Source: JANELJ01 sp024511395
GTDB lineage: Bacteria; Pseudomonadota; Gammaproteobacteria; GRL18
Length of the DNA stretch: 64,000 nucleotides
Assembly (NCBI GenBank): GCA_963681975.1
Contig: OY820613.1
Span: 434,001-498,000 of the forward strand
Reading direction: 5' to 3'
This document shows positions 46,218-56,157 of this stretch, one piece after another. Within the stretch, counting starts at the first letter, position 1; every line of letters starts with the position of its first letter. The position numbers were made by a program, and so were the translations under genes. Below the pieces are notes generated by a model that saw only the letters and a program-made list of their open reading frames with translations, was not told the DNA's origin and searched no databases.

Positions 46218-46430
46218 AAATTGTAGGTTTGCATCTGCCAGGAAAGTATAAAAATAACTACAATAGGACTTAAGCCTGACTTTGAGTATAGAAAATATTA
46301 TTTAAAAAGGAAGAATGGATATAAAAAGAATGGATGTTTTTTATAAAGAAATACAGAAAGATAAAGTAATGAGCAAGCCCGGTTAATTACCAGGTGATTG
46401 TGGTTAAATAGATAGGAAGTTGAATAGAAG

Positions 46431-46506
46431 TGGCGTCCCCTAGGGGACTCGAACCCCTGTTACCGCCGTGAAAGGGCGGTGTCCTAGGCCACTAGACGAA
46501 GGGGAC
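46431..46506 (-). tRNA. tRNA-Glu (anticodon UUC)
   Basis: The 76-nt cloverleaf on the minus strand has acceptor GTCCCCT/AGGGGAC, anticodon loop CTTTCAC with TTC, T arm GGTTCGAGTCC and an encoded CCA. It is the normal bacterial tRNA-Glu. Flanks 46218-46430 and 46507-46710 contain no gene; the latter lies upstream of the tRNA and should hold its promoter. Confidence 0.95.
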
Positions 46507-46710
46507 AATACCTGATTTGTTCAGATAATCAACAAACTAACTCGGCTAAAACGTCTGCCTGAAGTTGATTATGTATGTCGCTTCGTAGCATTAGCTAGAA
46601 AGTGCGCATATTATATGGTCGGTTCTATGAATTAGTCAAATAAAAATTCATTATAAGTGTGCAGAAAACAGGGTACAGAAAAATCCTTGCTGTAGACCAT
46701 TGCTATAAAT

Positions 46711-48210
46711 CGTTCAACCTGAATAATACCGTTTTAAGTCTGACATCAAGCCAGGTTTAAAGCGGCTGATTGTTCTGGTTTGATAAAATATCCCATCAAA
46801 CCGGAAATAATTTTGAGCCACAAAAGCCGGAGCTTATTGAGGATCTTTCTTAAGTTATGTCCAGCGGCTACCATAACCACATTAATGGCATCACCGACTG
46901 CACCTTTGAGGTAGCTGCGGTCTAAACGGCCATCGTTTTTCATATGACCAATTTCAGGCTCAATCGCACTGCGCCGTTTTAATGCCTTTTTAATACTTCG
47001 GGTAACGCCTCGCTTCTGACCTGAGATAAAAACTTTAGTGTCTTTTACTTCATGTCCACGATAACCCCGGTCAACAAAGCAGTGTTCCGGTTGTACGGCT
47101 GTAAACTGTTTTATCTGTTCCAGTTGTGGCAGCAAGGTATGTCCATCATAAGGATTGCCCGGACAACTTTGAGCACCAATAACAAAGCCTTCCTTGTTGG
47201 TTACCGCGATACTGGTTTTAACTCCAAATTCATAAGGCTTATGAGCTTTGCCTTTACTGATACACTCGACTTCCGGTGCATGTAAACTGTAAAGCTTGTT
47301 TTTACTGTGCTGCTCCTGCTCAATCAGTTTCTGAGCCTGTTTTAGAGCTACTTCAAACAGAGACTGAATATCAACAGAATAGTTGGGCAGTTGTCGTTCA
47401 ATATCCCGTTTAACACGACCTAAACGGGATTTCAGTTTATTGTTCATTTTCTTCATGCGTTTAAACTGTTTTGCATGAGCATAACGACTGGCCATTAGTA
47501 CATATTGCGGCCCAACCCGATTATAGTTCTGGCGCAGTTTAATACCGTGCTCTTTGGACAGTTTAACCAGGTTTTCTCTGGCTTTGTTCAGGAGCTTTGA
47601 ATCGGTTGGAAAAGCGATGTTCTTTTCCTGTACGGTAGTATCTACCGTGACTTTCTTTAAACTGCCGGGCTTTATGGTTTTACTCTTTAGTCCGGCTTTA
47701 ATGGTTTCAATCAGTAATTTTTCACTGCCTGATTTACCCGGCCGGTTACGCCATTTGGTCATGGTCACAGGGTGTATAGGCATTTTATGCTGAAAGTATT
47801 CTTCACCACAGAAATACTGCCAGTACGGATTTTCTGTCCAGCCTTTTACTACCTGTTCATCCGATAAATCATGCAGGTGTTTCAGGTAATGCAATCCTGC
47901 AATCAATCGAGTGCGTATGGCAGGAGCACCTTTAGTGGATACAAACAGAGCGCCCCATTCTTTATCAGGACTTTCCCAATCTATGTGTTTTGATAACTTA
48001 ATCAACTCATGGTTTATGTCCAGCATGTTTTCAAGGCGCATCCTGAACAGGTCTTCCTGAGGTATTTTTGGCTGTTTCTTTGGCTTCATTTTGGTCTGGA
48101 AACTTGCAAGGTAATAAGGCTTATTTTACCAAAAACCTGCAAATTTAACACCCATAATCAAACAATATTTCTTTATAAATCAATGCCATATATTTTATTC
48201 AGGGTGGACT
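46711..48210 (-). mobile_element. IS5-family element, copy 6 (1500 bp)
   Basis: Complete copy with the first base C instead of A at the left end (CGTTCAACCTG) and GGGTGGACT at the right. The 4-bp duplication AAAT flanks it on both sides (46707-46710, 48211-48214). It is inserted 33 bp before the pgi start codon and probably separates pgi from its promoter. Confidence 0.93.
46746..48089 (-). CDS. IS5-family DDE transposase (447 aa)
   Basis: Intact transposase with minor variants (MKPKKQ start, HIDWESPD, RLDRSYLKG). DDE residues are as in copy 1. It is transcribed away from pgi. Confidence 0.93.
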   Translation of the reverse strand: MKPKKQPKIPQEDLFRMRLENMLDINHELIKLSKHIDWESPDKEWGALFVSTKGAPAIRTRLIAGLHYLKHLHDLSDEQVVKGWTENPYWQYFCGEEYFQHKMPIHPVTMTKWRNRPGKSGSEKLLIETIKAGLKSKTIKPGSLKKVTVDTTVQEKNIAFPTDSKLLNKARENLVKLSKEHGIKLRQNYNRVGPQYVLMASRYAHAKQFKRMKKMNNKLKSRLGRVKRDIERQLPNYSVDIQSLFEVALKQAQKLIEQEQHSKNKLYSLHAPEVECISKGKAHKPYEFGVKTSIAVTNKEGFVIGAQSCPGNPYDGHTLLPQLEQIKQFTAVQPEHCFVDRGYRGHEVKDTKVFISGQKRGVTRSIKKALKRRSAIEPEIGHMKNDGRLDRSYLKGAVGDAINVVMVAAGHNLRKILNKLRLLWLKIISGLMGYFIKPEQSAALNLA

Positions 48211-48243
48211 AAATCAAAATAGCTTCTGAAATATTAATTGTAC

Positions 48244-49787
48244 ATGGATAATCCGGCCTGGCAGGCACTGAAAGAGCATTATGAAGCTATTAAAGATGTT
48301 CATATGCGGGATATGTTTGCAGAGGATTCACTAAGGTTTGAAAATTTTTCTACCTCTGTTAATGATATTGTGCTGGATTATTCCAAAAACCGGATTAATG
48401 AAGAAAGCATGCGTCTGCTTATGGACCTGGCACATCAGGCTAAGGTAGAGGAATGGCGGGATCTGATGTTTTCCGGAGAGTCGATCAATTCCACTGAACA
48501 TCGTTCTGTTTTACATACGGCACTGAGAAACCGTTCCAGTAAACCTATTCGTGTCAATGGGCGTAACGTCATGCCCGGAATTAAGGCGGTGCTGGCTCAT
48601 ATGCGGGACTTTTCTGAACAGGTACGCAGCGGGGAATGGATGTTTACTTTGTCTCCAATGCCGATGCCACTCACCTGGTAGAAACTTTAAAATGTGTCGA
48701 ACCGGAAACCTCCCTGTTTGTTATTGCCTCTAAAACTTTTACCACCCAGGAAACCATGCTCAATGCTTTCAGCGCCCGTAAGTGGTTTATGGATCTGGTG
48801 GGTAATGAAAAAGCCATTGAAAAGCACTTTGTGGCGGTGACGACTAATGTTGAACTGGCTACTAGGTTTGGTATTAATGAGGCCAATACCTTTGAATTCT
48901 GGGACTGGGTGGGCGGTCGCTATTCACTCTGGTCTGCTATTGGTCTGTCTATTGCCCTGTACCTAGGGATGGACCATTTTGAGTCTTTACTTGATGGTGC
49001 CTACGAAATGGATCAGCATTTTCTAAAGACGCCCCTGGAGGAAAATATTCCGGTTATTATGGCCTTACTGGGGATCTGGTATAACAATTTTTTTGATGCC
49101 CAGAATCATGCCATTATGCCTTACAGCCAGTACCTTGAACGTCTGCCCGATTACCTGCAGCAGCTGGATATGGAAAGTAATGGTAAAACCATTGGCCGTA
49201 ACGGCCACCGGGTAAATTATCTGACCGGACCTATTATCTGGGGGCAGTCCGGTACCAACGGCCAGCATGCCTTTTTCCAGTTATTGCACCAGGGCACCAA
49301 GCCGGTACCGGCTGACTTTTTAATACCGGCCCTGAGTCAGAATCCTTTAGGTCTGCATCACAGGGTGCTGTTTTCCAACTGTTTGGCCCAGACCAAGGCC
49401 TTAATGCTGGGTAAAAAATACGCAGAAGCTGTGGAAGAAATGCGCCATCAGGGCTATTCCTAGGATGAGATTGAAGAAGTCATTCAGCATAAGGTATTTG
49501 ACGGCAATAAACCGACCAATACTATTATCTTTGAACGCCTGACACTTAAAACACTGGGTTCTATACTGGCCATGTATGAACATAAGGTATTTGTCCAGGG
49601 AATAATCTGGAACATTAACTCCTTTGACCAGTGGGGTGTGGAATACGGCAAGGTTCTGGCCGGTCAGATACAGAAAGACCTTTCAACTCCAGGGGATGTT
49701 GAAAACCATGATTCCTCCACCAATGGTCTGATCAATTATCGCAAGCGGGTTTACTTCGATGAACTGGATAAAAACAAACTGGACTAA
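48244..49787 (+). pseudogene. pgi: glucose-6-phosphate isomerase, active-site deletion, frameshift and amber
   Basis: The N-terminus MDNPAWQALKEHYEAIKDVH to EQVRSGEW matches Pgi. It is then joined out of frame to DVYFVSNADATHLVETL, so about 40 residues with the substrate-binding GIGGSDLGP segment are missing (junction near 48637). The rest is well conserved (SKTFTTQETMLNAFSARKWF, NEANTFEFWDWVGGRYSLWS, GPIIWGQSGTNGQHAFFQL). TAG interrupts it at 49462 in TCCTAGGAT, after HQGYS. The end, HDSSTNGLINYRK, is normal. Glycolytic isomerase activity cannot come from this copy. Its promoter side is also occupied by IS5. Confidence 0.92.
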
Positions 49788-49807
49788 ATCTGCGTCCATT
49801 CCCAATA

Positions 49808-49833
49808 TTCCCTCTCCCTCTGGGAGAGGGGAA
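49808..49833 (+). terminator. hairpin after pgi
   Basis: TTCCCTCTCCC, loop TCT and GGGAGAGGGGAA form an 11-bp stem 21 bp after the pgi stop. The core is shared with the hairpin after metE. The following ~150 bases to 49981 hold no gene and probably contain the promoter of the next gene. Confidence 0.6.
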
Positions 49834-50026
49834 ACCTCGATAAATTGAAAACCTTTCTGTAGGTTCTTACTTACTTTGCCAGGTAAAAACCAGTATATTC
49901 GCTACATATCTTTGCTATTCTTTTAGAACTTATCTAAACTTTGATCCAGTTCCTTGATTTGTGCAACAGGTTTTCGGGTTTATGCGTTCTGTTATTTTTA
50001 TATATTTTGCTCTAATATTTCTATTT

Positions 50027-51526
50027 AGTCCGACCTGAATAAATCATAGCACATTGATTTATAAAGAAATGTTGGCGAATTATGGGTGTTAAATTTGCAG
50101 GTTTTTGGTAAAATAAGCCTTATTACCTTGCAAATTTCCAGACCAAAATGAAGCCAGAGAAACAGCCAAAAATACCTCAGGAAGACCTGTTCAGGATGCG
50201 CCTTGAAAACATGCTGGACATAAACCATGAGTTGATTAAGTTATCAAAACACATAGACCGGGAAAGTCCTGATAAAGAATGGGGCGCTCTGTTTGTATCC
50301 ACTAAAGATGCTCCTGCCATACGCACTCGATTGATTGCAGGATTGCATTACCTGAAACACCTGCATGATTTATCGGATGAACAGGTAGTAAAAGGCTGGA
50401 CAGAAAATCCGTACTGGCAGTATTTCTGTGGTGAAGAATACTTTCAGCATAAAATGCCTATACACCCTGTGACCATGACCAAATGGCGTAACCGGCCGGG
50501 TAAATCAGGCAGTGAAAAATTACTGATTGAAACCATTAAAGCCGGACTAAAGAGTAAAACTATCAAGCCCGGCAGTTTAAAGAAAGTCACGGTAGATACT
50601 ACCGTACAGGAAAAGAACATCGCTTTTCCAACCGATTCAAAGCTCCTGAACAAAGCCAGAGAAAACCTGGTTAAACTGTCCAAAGAGCACGGTATTAAAC
50701 TGCGCCAGAACTATAATCGGGTTGGGCCGCAATATGTACTAATGACCAGTCGTTATGCACATGCAAAACAGTTTAAACGCATGAAGAAAATGAACAATAA
50801 ACTGAAATCCCGTTTAGGTCGTGTTAAACGGAATATTGAACGACAACTGACCAACTATTCTGTTGATATTCAGTCTCTGTTTGAAGTAGCTCTAAAACAG
50901 GCTCAGAAACTGATTGAGCAGGAGCAGCACAGTAAAAACAAGCTTTACAGTTTACATGCACCGGAAGTCGAGTGTATCAGTAAAGGCAAAGCTCATAAGT
51001 CTTATGAATTTGGTGTTAAAGCCAGTATCGCGGTAACTAACAAGGAAGGCTTTGTTATTGGCGCTCAAAGTTGTCCGGGCAATCTTTATGATGGACATAC
51101 CTTGCTGCCACAACTGGAACAGATAAAACAGTTTACAGCCGTACAACCGGAACAGTGCTTTGTTGACCGGGGTTATCATGGACATGAGGTAAAAGACACT
51201 AAAGTTTTTATCTCAGGTCAGAAGCGAGGCGTTACCCGAAGTATTAAAAAGGCATTAAAACGGCGCAGTGCGATTGAGCCTGAAATTGGTCATATGAAAA
51301 ACGATGGCCGTTTAGACCGCTGCTACCTCAAAGGTGCAGTCGGTGATGCCATTAATGTGGTTATGGTAGCCGCTGGACATAACTTAAGAAAGATCCTCAA
51401 TAAGCTCCGGCTTTTGTGGCTCAAAATTATTTCCGGTTTGATGGGGTCTTTTATCAAACCGGGGCAATCAGCCGCTTTAAACCTGGCTTGATGTCAGGCT
51501 TAAAACGGTATTATTCAGGTTGAACT
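50027..51526 (+). mobile_element. IS5-family element, copy 7 (1500 bp)
   Basis: Complete copy with a perfect 4-bp duplication ATTT (50023-50026 and 51527-51530). It lies at codon 15 of the binding-protein gene, in the same direction. A downstream in-frame ATG (51726) could give only a truncated cytoplasmic product. Confidence 0.95.
50148..51491 (+). CDS. IS5-family DDE transposase (447 aa)
   Basis: Intact frame with a few private changes (STKDAPAI, VKRNIERQLTNYS, HKSYEFG, GNLYDGHT, MGSFIKPGQ). It is the most diverged of the full-length copies in this window. Catalytic residues are conserved. Confidence 0.92.
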   Translation: MKPEKQPKIPQEDLFRMRLENMLDINHELIKLSKHIDRESPDKEWGALFVSTKDAPAIRTRLIAGLHYLKHLHDLSDEQVVKGWTENPYWQYFCGEEYFQHKMPIHPVTMTKWRNRPGKSGSEKLLIETIKAGLKSKTIKPGSLKKVTVDTTVQEKNIAFPTDSKLLNKARENLVKLSKEHGIKLRQNYNRVGPQYVLMTSRYAHAKQFKRMKKMNNKLKSRLGRVKRNIERQLTNYSVDIQSLFEVALKQAQKLIEQEQHSKNKLYSLHAPEVECISKGKAHKSYEFGVKASIAVTNKEGFVIGAQSCPGNLYDGHTLLPQLEQIKQFTAVQPEQCFVDRGYHGHEVKDTKVFISGQKRGVTRSIKKALKRRSAIEPEIGHMKNDGRLDRCYLKGAVGDAINVVMVAAGHNLRKILNKLRLLWLKIISGLMGSFIKPGQSAALNLA

Positions 51527-53829
51527 ATTTAATAATGTCTGTGCTCAAACTATAATTCAGACAGAGGCATCTGCTGATAATCTGTCTACTGATAACGTCA
51601 AACCTATCCGGGTTATTTTCAGTTCCTATACTCCTCCTTATGTTTTTGAAAACGGTAACGGTATTGTTATTGATATTGTTACTGAAGCCCTCAAGCCGGC
51701 GGGTTATAACGTCGTACCTGTTTTTTTGCCTTTGGGACGGGGATTTAAAATGTTTGCTGATAAAAAAATTGAGGCAACCTCCGTTATTAAAAAGAATTCT
51801 GGGTTGAAAAATGCTTATTATTTCGACTATTTTATGCAGTATCACAATTATGCTATTACGCTTAAATCTGGTCCCAGAGTTGATTCTATCAATGACCTGG
51901 CTAATCTGGATGTTATCACGTTTCAAAATGCTCACCTTTATCTAGGCAAGGCCTATGGTCAGCTGGTCTCATCAAATCCTAATTACAAAGAACTGCCAAA
52001 CCAGGAAATACAGGTATTAATGCTTTTAAGCGGCCGTACTGATGTGGCGGTAATGGATAAATCCATATTCCGGTTTTATAAAAATAAGTTGATCAGTGAA
52101 GGAAAAGTTTCCGCCAAGGTAGCAGTGGTACTCAATAATCTGTTTGAACCAACCCGATATCGTACGGCTTTTATTGATCATCATATCAGAGATGCTTTTA
52201 ATCAGGGACTGAAAATACTTCGTGAAAGTGGTCGGTATGATGAGATATATGAAAATTATATTGACAAATATTTTGAAATACCCCGTTAAAAAACATGCAT
52301 TATAAATTTAATAAAAAGCATTCTATTTCCAGAAAACTGCTTAAAGTTGTCTTTACCATCTACTTTGGCCTGACGATTCTAATCACAGGTATCCATGTTA
52401 TGGTGGAGTACGAATATACTAAAAATATTATTAATGATGAACTTAAGCGTCTGGAAAAAACATTTAAACCAGCTATTACTACGGCAATGTGGGAGTTAAA
52501 TTCAGAACAGCTTGAGGCGCTGACTGACGGAATTTATAATCTGGCCATTGTTACTGGCGTTGAAATTACTGATAACGAAGGGTTTATTAAGGAAAAACGA
52601 GGTCGTGCTGTTGGTATTGATAAGCTTGTTAATTCTGATCTGTTTTATTATCAAATGAAAATATACAGGGAATTTGATAATAAACTGATTTACCTGGGTA
52701 ATGTGCGCTTTTTTTCTGACTCATCAGTGGTCATAAACCGGGTTAAAATGGGCTTTATGTTGATTCTGCTTAATGCAGTGATAAAAAGCAGTATTCTGAT
52801 AATTCTGTTTCTATGGGCCTTCCAGAAATATCTGTTTAATCCCATATCCAGACTGACTCAGCAGATTGAAAAAATCGACCTGCAAAATATTGGAGATATT
52901 CGTATTGACCTGAATATTAATGAAGAAAATGAATTGAAACGTCTGGAGAAGAGTTTTAACCAGATGCTGACTCAACTGCAGATTGACAGGGATTATTTTA
53001 ATGATCTTCAAATGCAGCATCAGGACAGACTGGAGCGTCAGGTTATCAAGCGAACTCGTGAACTGGAAGATGCCATTGAAGAGATCAATAAAATTGCTTT
53101 TAAAGATCCATTAACCCATCTAAAAAACTGCCGTAGCTTTTTTGAAGAGAGTAAAAACTATATGTCCATTGCCCGGCGTGTTAAGCAGCCTATGTCTCTT
53201 TTAATGGTGGATCTGGATTATTTTAAATCCATTAATGATACCTATGGGCATATCATTGGCGACAAGGTGTTAATAGATTTTGCTGAAAATTTCAGACCTG
53301 TTACGCGAAAGTGATTTATTTGCCCGTATCGGCGGTGAAGAATTTACTATTATTTTAAATAGTTCAACCTGAATAATACCGTTTTAAGTCTGACATCAAG
53401 CCAGGTTTAAAGCGGCTGATTGTTCTGGTTTGATAAAATATCCCATCAAACCGGAAATAATTTTGAGCCACAAAAGCCGGAGCTTATTGAGGATCTTTCT
53501 TAAGTTATGACCAGCGGCCACCATAACCACATTAATGGCATCACCGACTGCACCTTTGAGGTAGCAGCGGTCTAAACGGCCATCGTTTTTCATATGACCG
53601 ATTTCAGGCTCAATCGCACTGCACCGTTTTAATGCCTTTTTAATATTTCGGGTAACGCCTCGCTTCTGACCTGAGATAAAAACTTTAGTGTCTTTTACTT
53701 CATGTCCACGATAACCCCGGTCAACTGCGTATTCTGCTGATGGTGAACACCAATTCTGATCCATCATGAACACCCATTCTGTTCTATCGTGAACACCCAA
53801 CCCTGCCCACACATTGGCGTACAGTCTTT

Positions 53830-54585
53830 TTACCCTAAGTGTTCACCATCCGTCAATGATGAGCGTGTTTTTCGCATCGATTCACCTTTTAATTTAAGTC
53901 GGTGGGCATTGTGCATAAGCCGATCTAAAATGGCATCGGCAATCGTATTGTCACCGATAGACTGATGCCACTGATCAGTGGGTAACTGACTGAGCATAAT
54001 GGTTGATGCATGTCCATGGCGATCATCCATCAATTCCATTAAGTCATTGCGCTGTACCGCTTTTAACAGTTCCAGTCCCCAGTCATCAATGATCAGCAGC
54101 TCTGTTTTGGCCAGAGACTGAAGTGTTTTGAGGTAAGTACCGTCTGCTTTGCTCCGGGTAAGCATCATTAATAACCGGGACAACCGGTAATATTTAACAC
54201 TATGACCTTTCATACACGCCGTATGCCCCGGTGCACAGGCAATAAAGGTTTTACCACTGCCACAGGGGCCAGTGATCAGAATGTTCTGAGCTTTGTTTAA
54301 CCAGTCACATTGCAGAAGTGAAGCCATGACAGATTGCTGTAAACCTCCGGGATGCAGATAATCAATATCCTGGGCATGTGCAGCCAGTTTAAAGCGGGCG
54401 GCTTTAATCAGCCGCTTTTGCTTTCTCTGCTCTCTTTCCCGGGCTTCACTGTCGGCCAGTAATTGTATTCGCTGCTCAAAGGACAGGCCTTCATAGGTGC
54501 CCGGCTGCTCAATCTGGCTAAGCAGGGCATCGGCCATGCCGGTGAGTTTTAATTGTCGAAGTTGGGTAATGGTTTGTTCTAACAT
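53830..54585 (-). CDS. istB: IstB, IS21 helper ATPase
   Basis: This 251-aa AAA+ protein related to DnaC helps IstA choose its target. The Walker A motif is GPCGSGKTFIA (residues about 106-116) and Walker B is ELLIIDDWGLELL (about 161). The N-terminal region (QLRQLKLTGMADALLSQIEQ) is typical of IstB. It starts 16 bp after the istA stop, in the usual order. Confidence 0.95.
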   Translation of the reverse strand: MLEQTITQLRQLKLTGMADALLSQIEQPGTYEGLSFEQRIQLLADSEAREREQRKQKRLIKAARFKLAAHAQDIDYLHPGGLQQSVMASLLQCDWLNKAQNILITGPCGSGKTFIACAPGHTACMKGHSVKYYRLSRLLMMLTRSKADGTYLKTLQSLAKTELLIIDDWGLELLKAVQRNDLMELMDDRHGHASTIMLSQLPTDQWHQSIGDNTIADAILDRLMHNAHRLKLKGESMRKTRSSLTDGEHLG

Positions 54586-54600
54586 ACTGATACTCCCTGG

Positions 54601-56157
54601 TTAGTGATAGCTTTTGGGGCCACGAATGTTCTCATGAGACTGTGGTAATGAAGAAGGTTCTTTCTGTTCAAAGAAGTCAGGCTGTAACTTATCCTGATTG
54701 CTGAGCAATATAGACTTAATGTGCTTCAGCCGGTTGAGATTTTTATGATTGGCAATCTGGCAGGCCTTATTTAAACGCTCATTAGGATATTGTCGGGACA
54801 GATTGAGTAAGCCCAGGCAAACCCGGTAAGCCTGCTCTTCATGCTGCTTTTGTTTCAACTGGCTTTTAACCCGGATAAGCACTTCATCACCAATATCCTT
54901 AGCCCAGTTCATTAATCGCCCTGGTGTCCATTGATGGTGTTTCTTATGGCGCTCTGGCATATGGGCCGGTACGGTGGTGGTACCAGAATGGTATTGTCTG
55001 GCATGCTGACAGATGCACCGGTTATGAAAGTACATCTCTATTAAGAATGCTTTGGCATGCACTTCCGGTTTTTCACCCACCAGATGATGAGGTACTGAAT
55101 ACAGGTGTCCGTCAAACTGAATATGGTAATCCACATTGACTTTGACGGTTTTGATTTCAGTAAACTCAAACGCCTGTTTGGGCAGTGGCAGCAGTGCCGG
55201 TTTATCCAGCAAGTCAAACCACTGTTGCCGGGTGCCTTTAAGCTGCTTAAAGGGTTTGTTGTTGACCTCTTCAAGCAGGCCATGGATCTGCTGATTGAGC
55301 TCTGTCAGTGAGAAGAAGGTTTGATGACGTAAACGAGCCAGGATCCAGCGTTCTATAATCTGCACACCCACTTCAGCTTTGGCTTTATCCTGAGGCTTTC
55401 GGGGTCTGGCAGGAACGAAGGCTGTACCATAATGAGCCGCCATCTGCTGGTAAGACATATTAATATCCGGATCGTACCGACAGGCCCGGGTGGTACTGCT
55501 TTTAAGATTATCAGGAATTAACAGTACGGGAACCCCTTTTATAAATTCAAAGGTTCTTACATGACTGCCGATCCAGTCCGGCAGGCGTTGGCTCCAGGTA
55601 GCTTCTGCATAGGTGTAATTGGAAGCACCTAATACGGCAACAAAAATCCGGGCAAACTGAATTTCACCAGTGTCCTGCTGAACAACAGGAACGGTTTGAC
55701 CGGCATAATCAACAAAGAGTTTTTCTCCCGCCTTATGATGCTGACGCATGGAGCGTTTCTGTTTCTTTTGCCATTGCTGGTACAGCATGCAGTACTGTGG
55801 ATAGCTGTAACAGCGGTTTGGGAATTGTTGTGTGTATTCTTCCCAAAGCAGGAGCCTGGTCATTCCTTTGCGTTTGAGTTCCCGATAGACCTCTGACCAG
55901 TCAGGGAGCTGGAATGCGCTGGAAACCCGGGTATCGGCCTGGGGGTAAAACCGACTGGCCAGTTGTTGATCGTCCAGTTGTTCAATGGCGGGCCAGTCCA
56001 GATCAAGAGCCTCTGCTTTACTGCAGATTTTTTGTACGGCACCCAGGCTTAATCGCAGGCTGGTTTTTATCTGGCGCAGGCTGAGTTTGGCTTGCAGTCT
56101 GAGTCTTAATATTGTTCGTAATTGTCGCATTGATAGTCTCTTTGTTGGCATAACCAT
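54601..56157 (-). CDS. istA: IstA, IS21 transposase
   Basis: This 518-aa transposase has N-terminal helix-turn-helix repeats (LRLRLQAKLSLRQIKTSLRL), then an RNase H-like DDE domain. The first Asp is in EKLFVDYAGQTVPVV, the second in PVLLIPDNLKSSTTRACRYD and the Glu in KAKAEVGVQIIERWILARLR. A Mu-type C-terminal beta-barrel follows (VDYHIQFDGHLYSVPHHLVG). Full length, no internal stop, likely active. Confidence 0.95.
   Translation of the reverse strand: MVMPTKRLSMRQLRTILRLRLQAKLSLRQIKTSLRLSLGAVQKICSKAEALDLDWPAIEQLDDQQLASRFYPQADTRVSSAFQLPDWSEVYRELKRKGMTRLLLWEEYTQQFPNRCYSYPQYCMLYQQWQKKQKRSMRQHHKAGEKLFVDYAGQTVPVVQQDTGEIQFARIFVAVLGASNYTYAEATWSQRLPDWIGSHVRTFEFIKGVPVLLIPDNLKSSTTRACRYDPDINMSYQQMAAHYGTAFVPARPRKPQDKAKAEVGVQIIERWILARLRHQTFFSLTELNQQIHGLLEEVNNKPFKQLKGTRQQWFDLLDKPALLPLPKQAFEFTEIKTVKVNVDYHIQFDGHLYSVPHHLVGEKPEVHAKAFLIEMYFHNRCICQHARQYHSGTTTVPAHMPERHKKHHQWTPGRLMNWAKDIGDEVLIRVKSQLKQKQHEEQAYRVCLGLLNLSRQYPNERLNKACQIANHKNLNRLKHIKSILLSNQDKLQPDFFEQKEPSSLPQSHENIRGPKSYH

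Larger units (their letters stand above)
49982..52289 (+). pseudogene. periplasmic substrate-binding protein (SBP_bac_3 type), split by IS5 in its signal peptide
   Basis: ATG 49982 begins the signal peptide MRSVIFIYFALIFLF, which stops at the IS5 insertion. After the element and the 4-bp duplication ATTT the frame resumes NNVCAQ and then the mature protein: KPIRVIFSSYTPPYVFENGN and GIVIDIVTEALKPAGYN. YFDYFMQYHNYAITLKSG and DVITFQNAHLYLGKAYGQL complete the pattern of amino-acid-type binding proteins (about 268 aa in all). The GGDEF gene starts 6 bp downstream, so this was probably its periplasmic ligand sensor. Without the signal peptide the protein could not be exported. Confidence 0.85.

Noticed and set aside
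49462..49464. A programmed read-through at the pgi amber
   Set aside because: The gene already lacks its active-site segment and is out of frame upstream, so read-through could not yield an enzyme.
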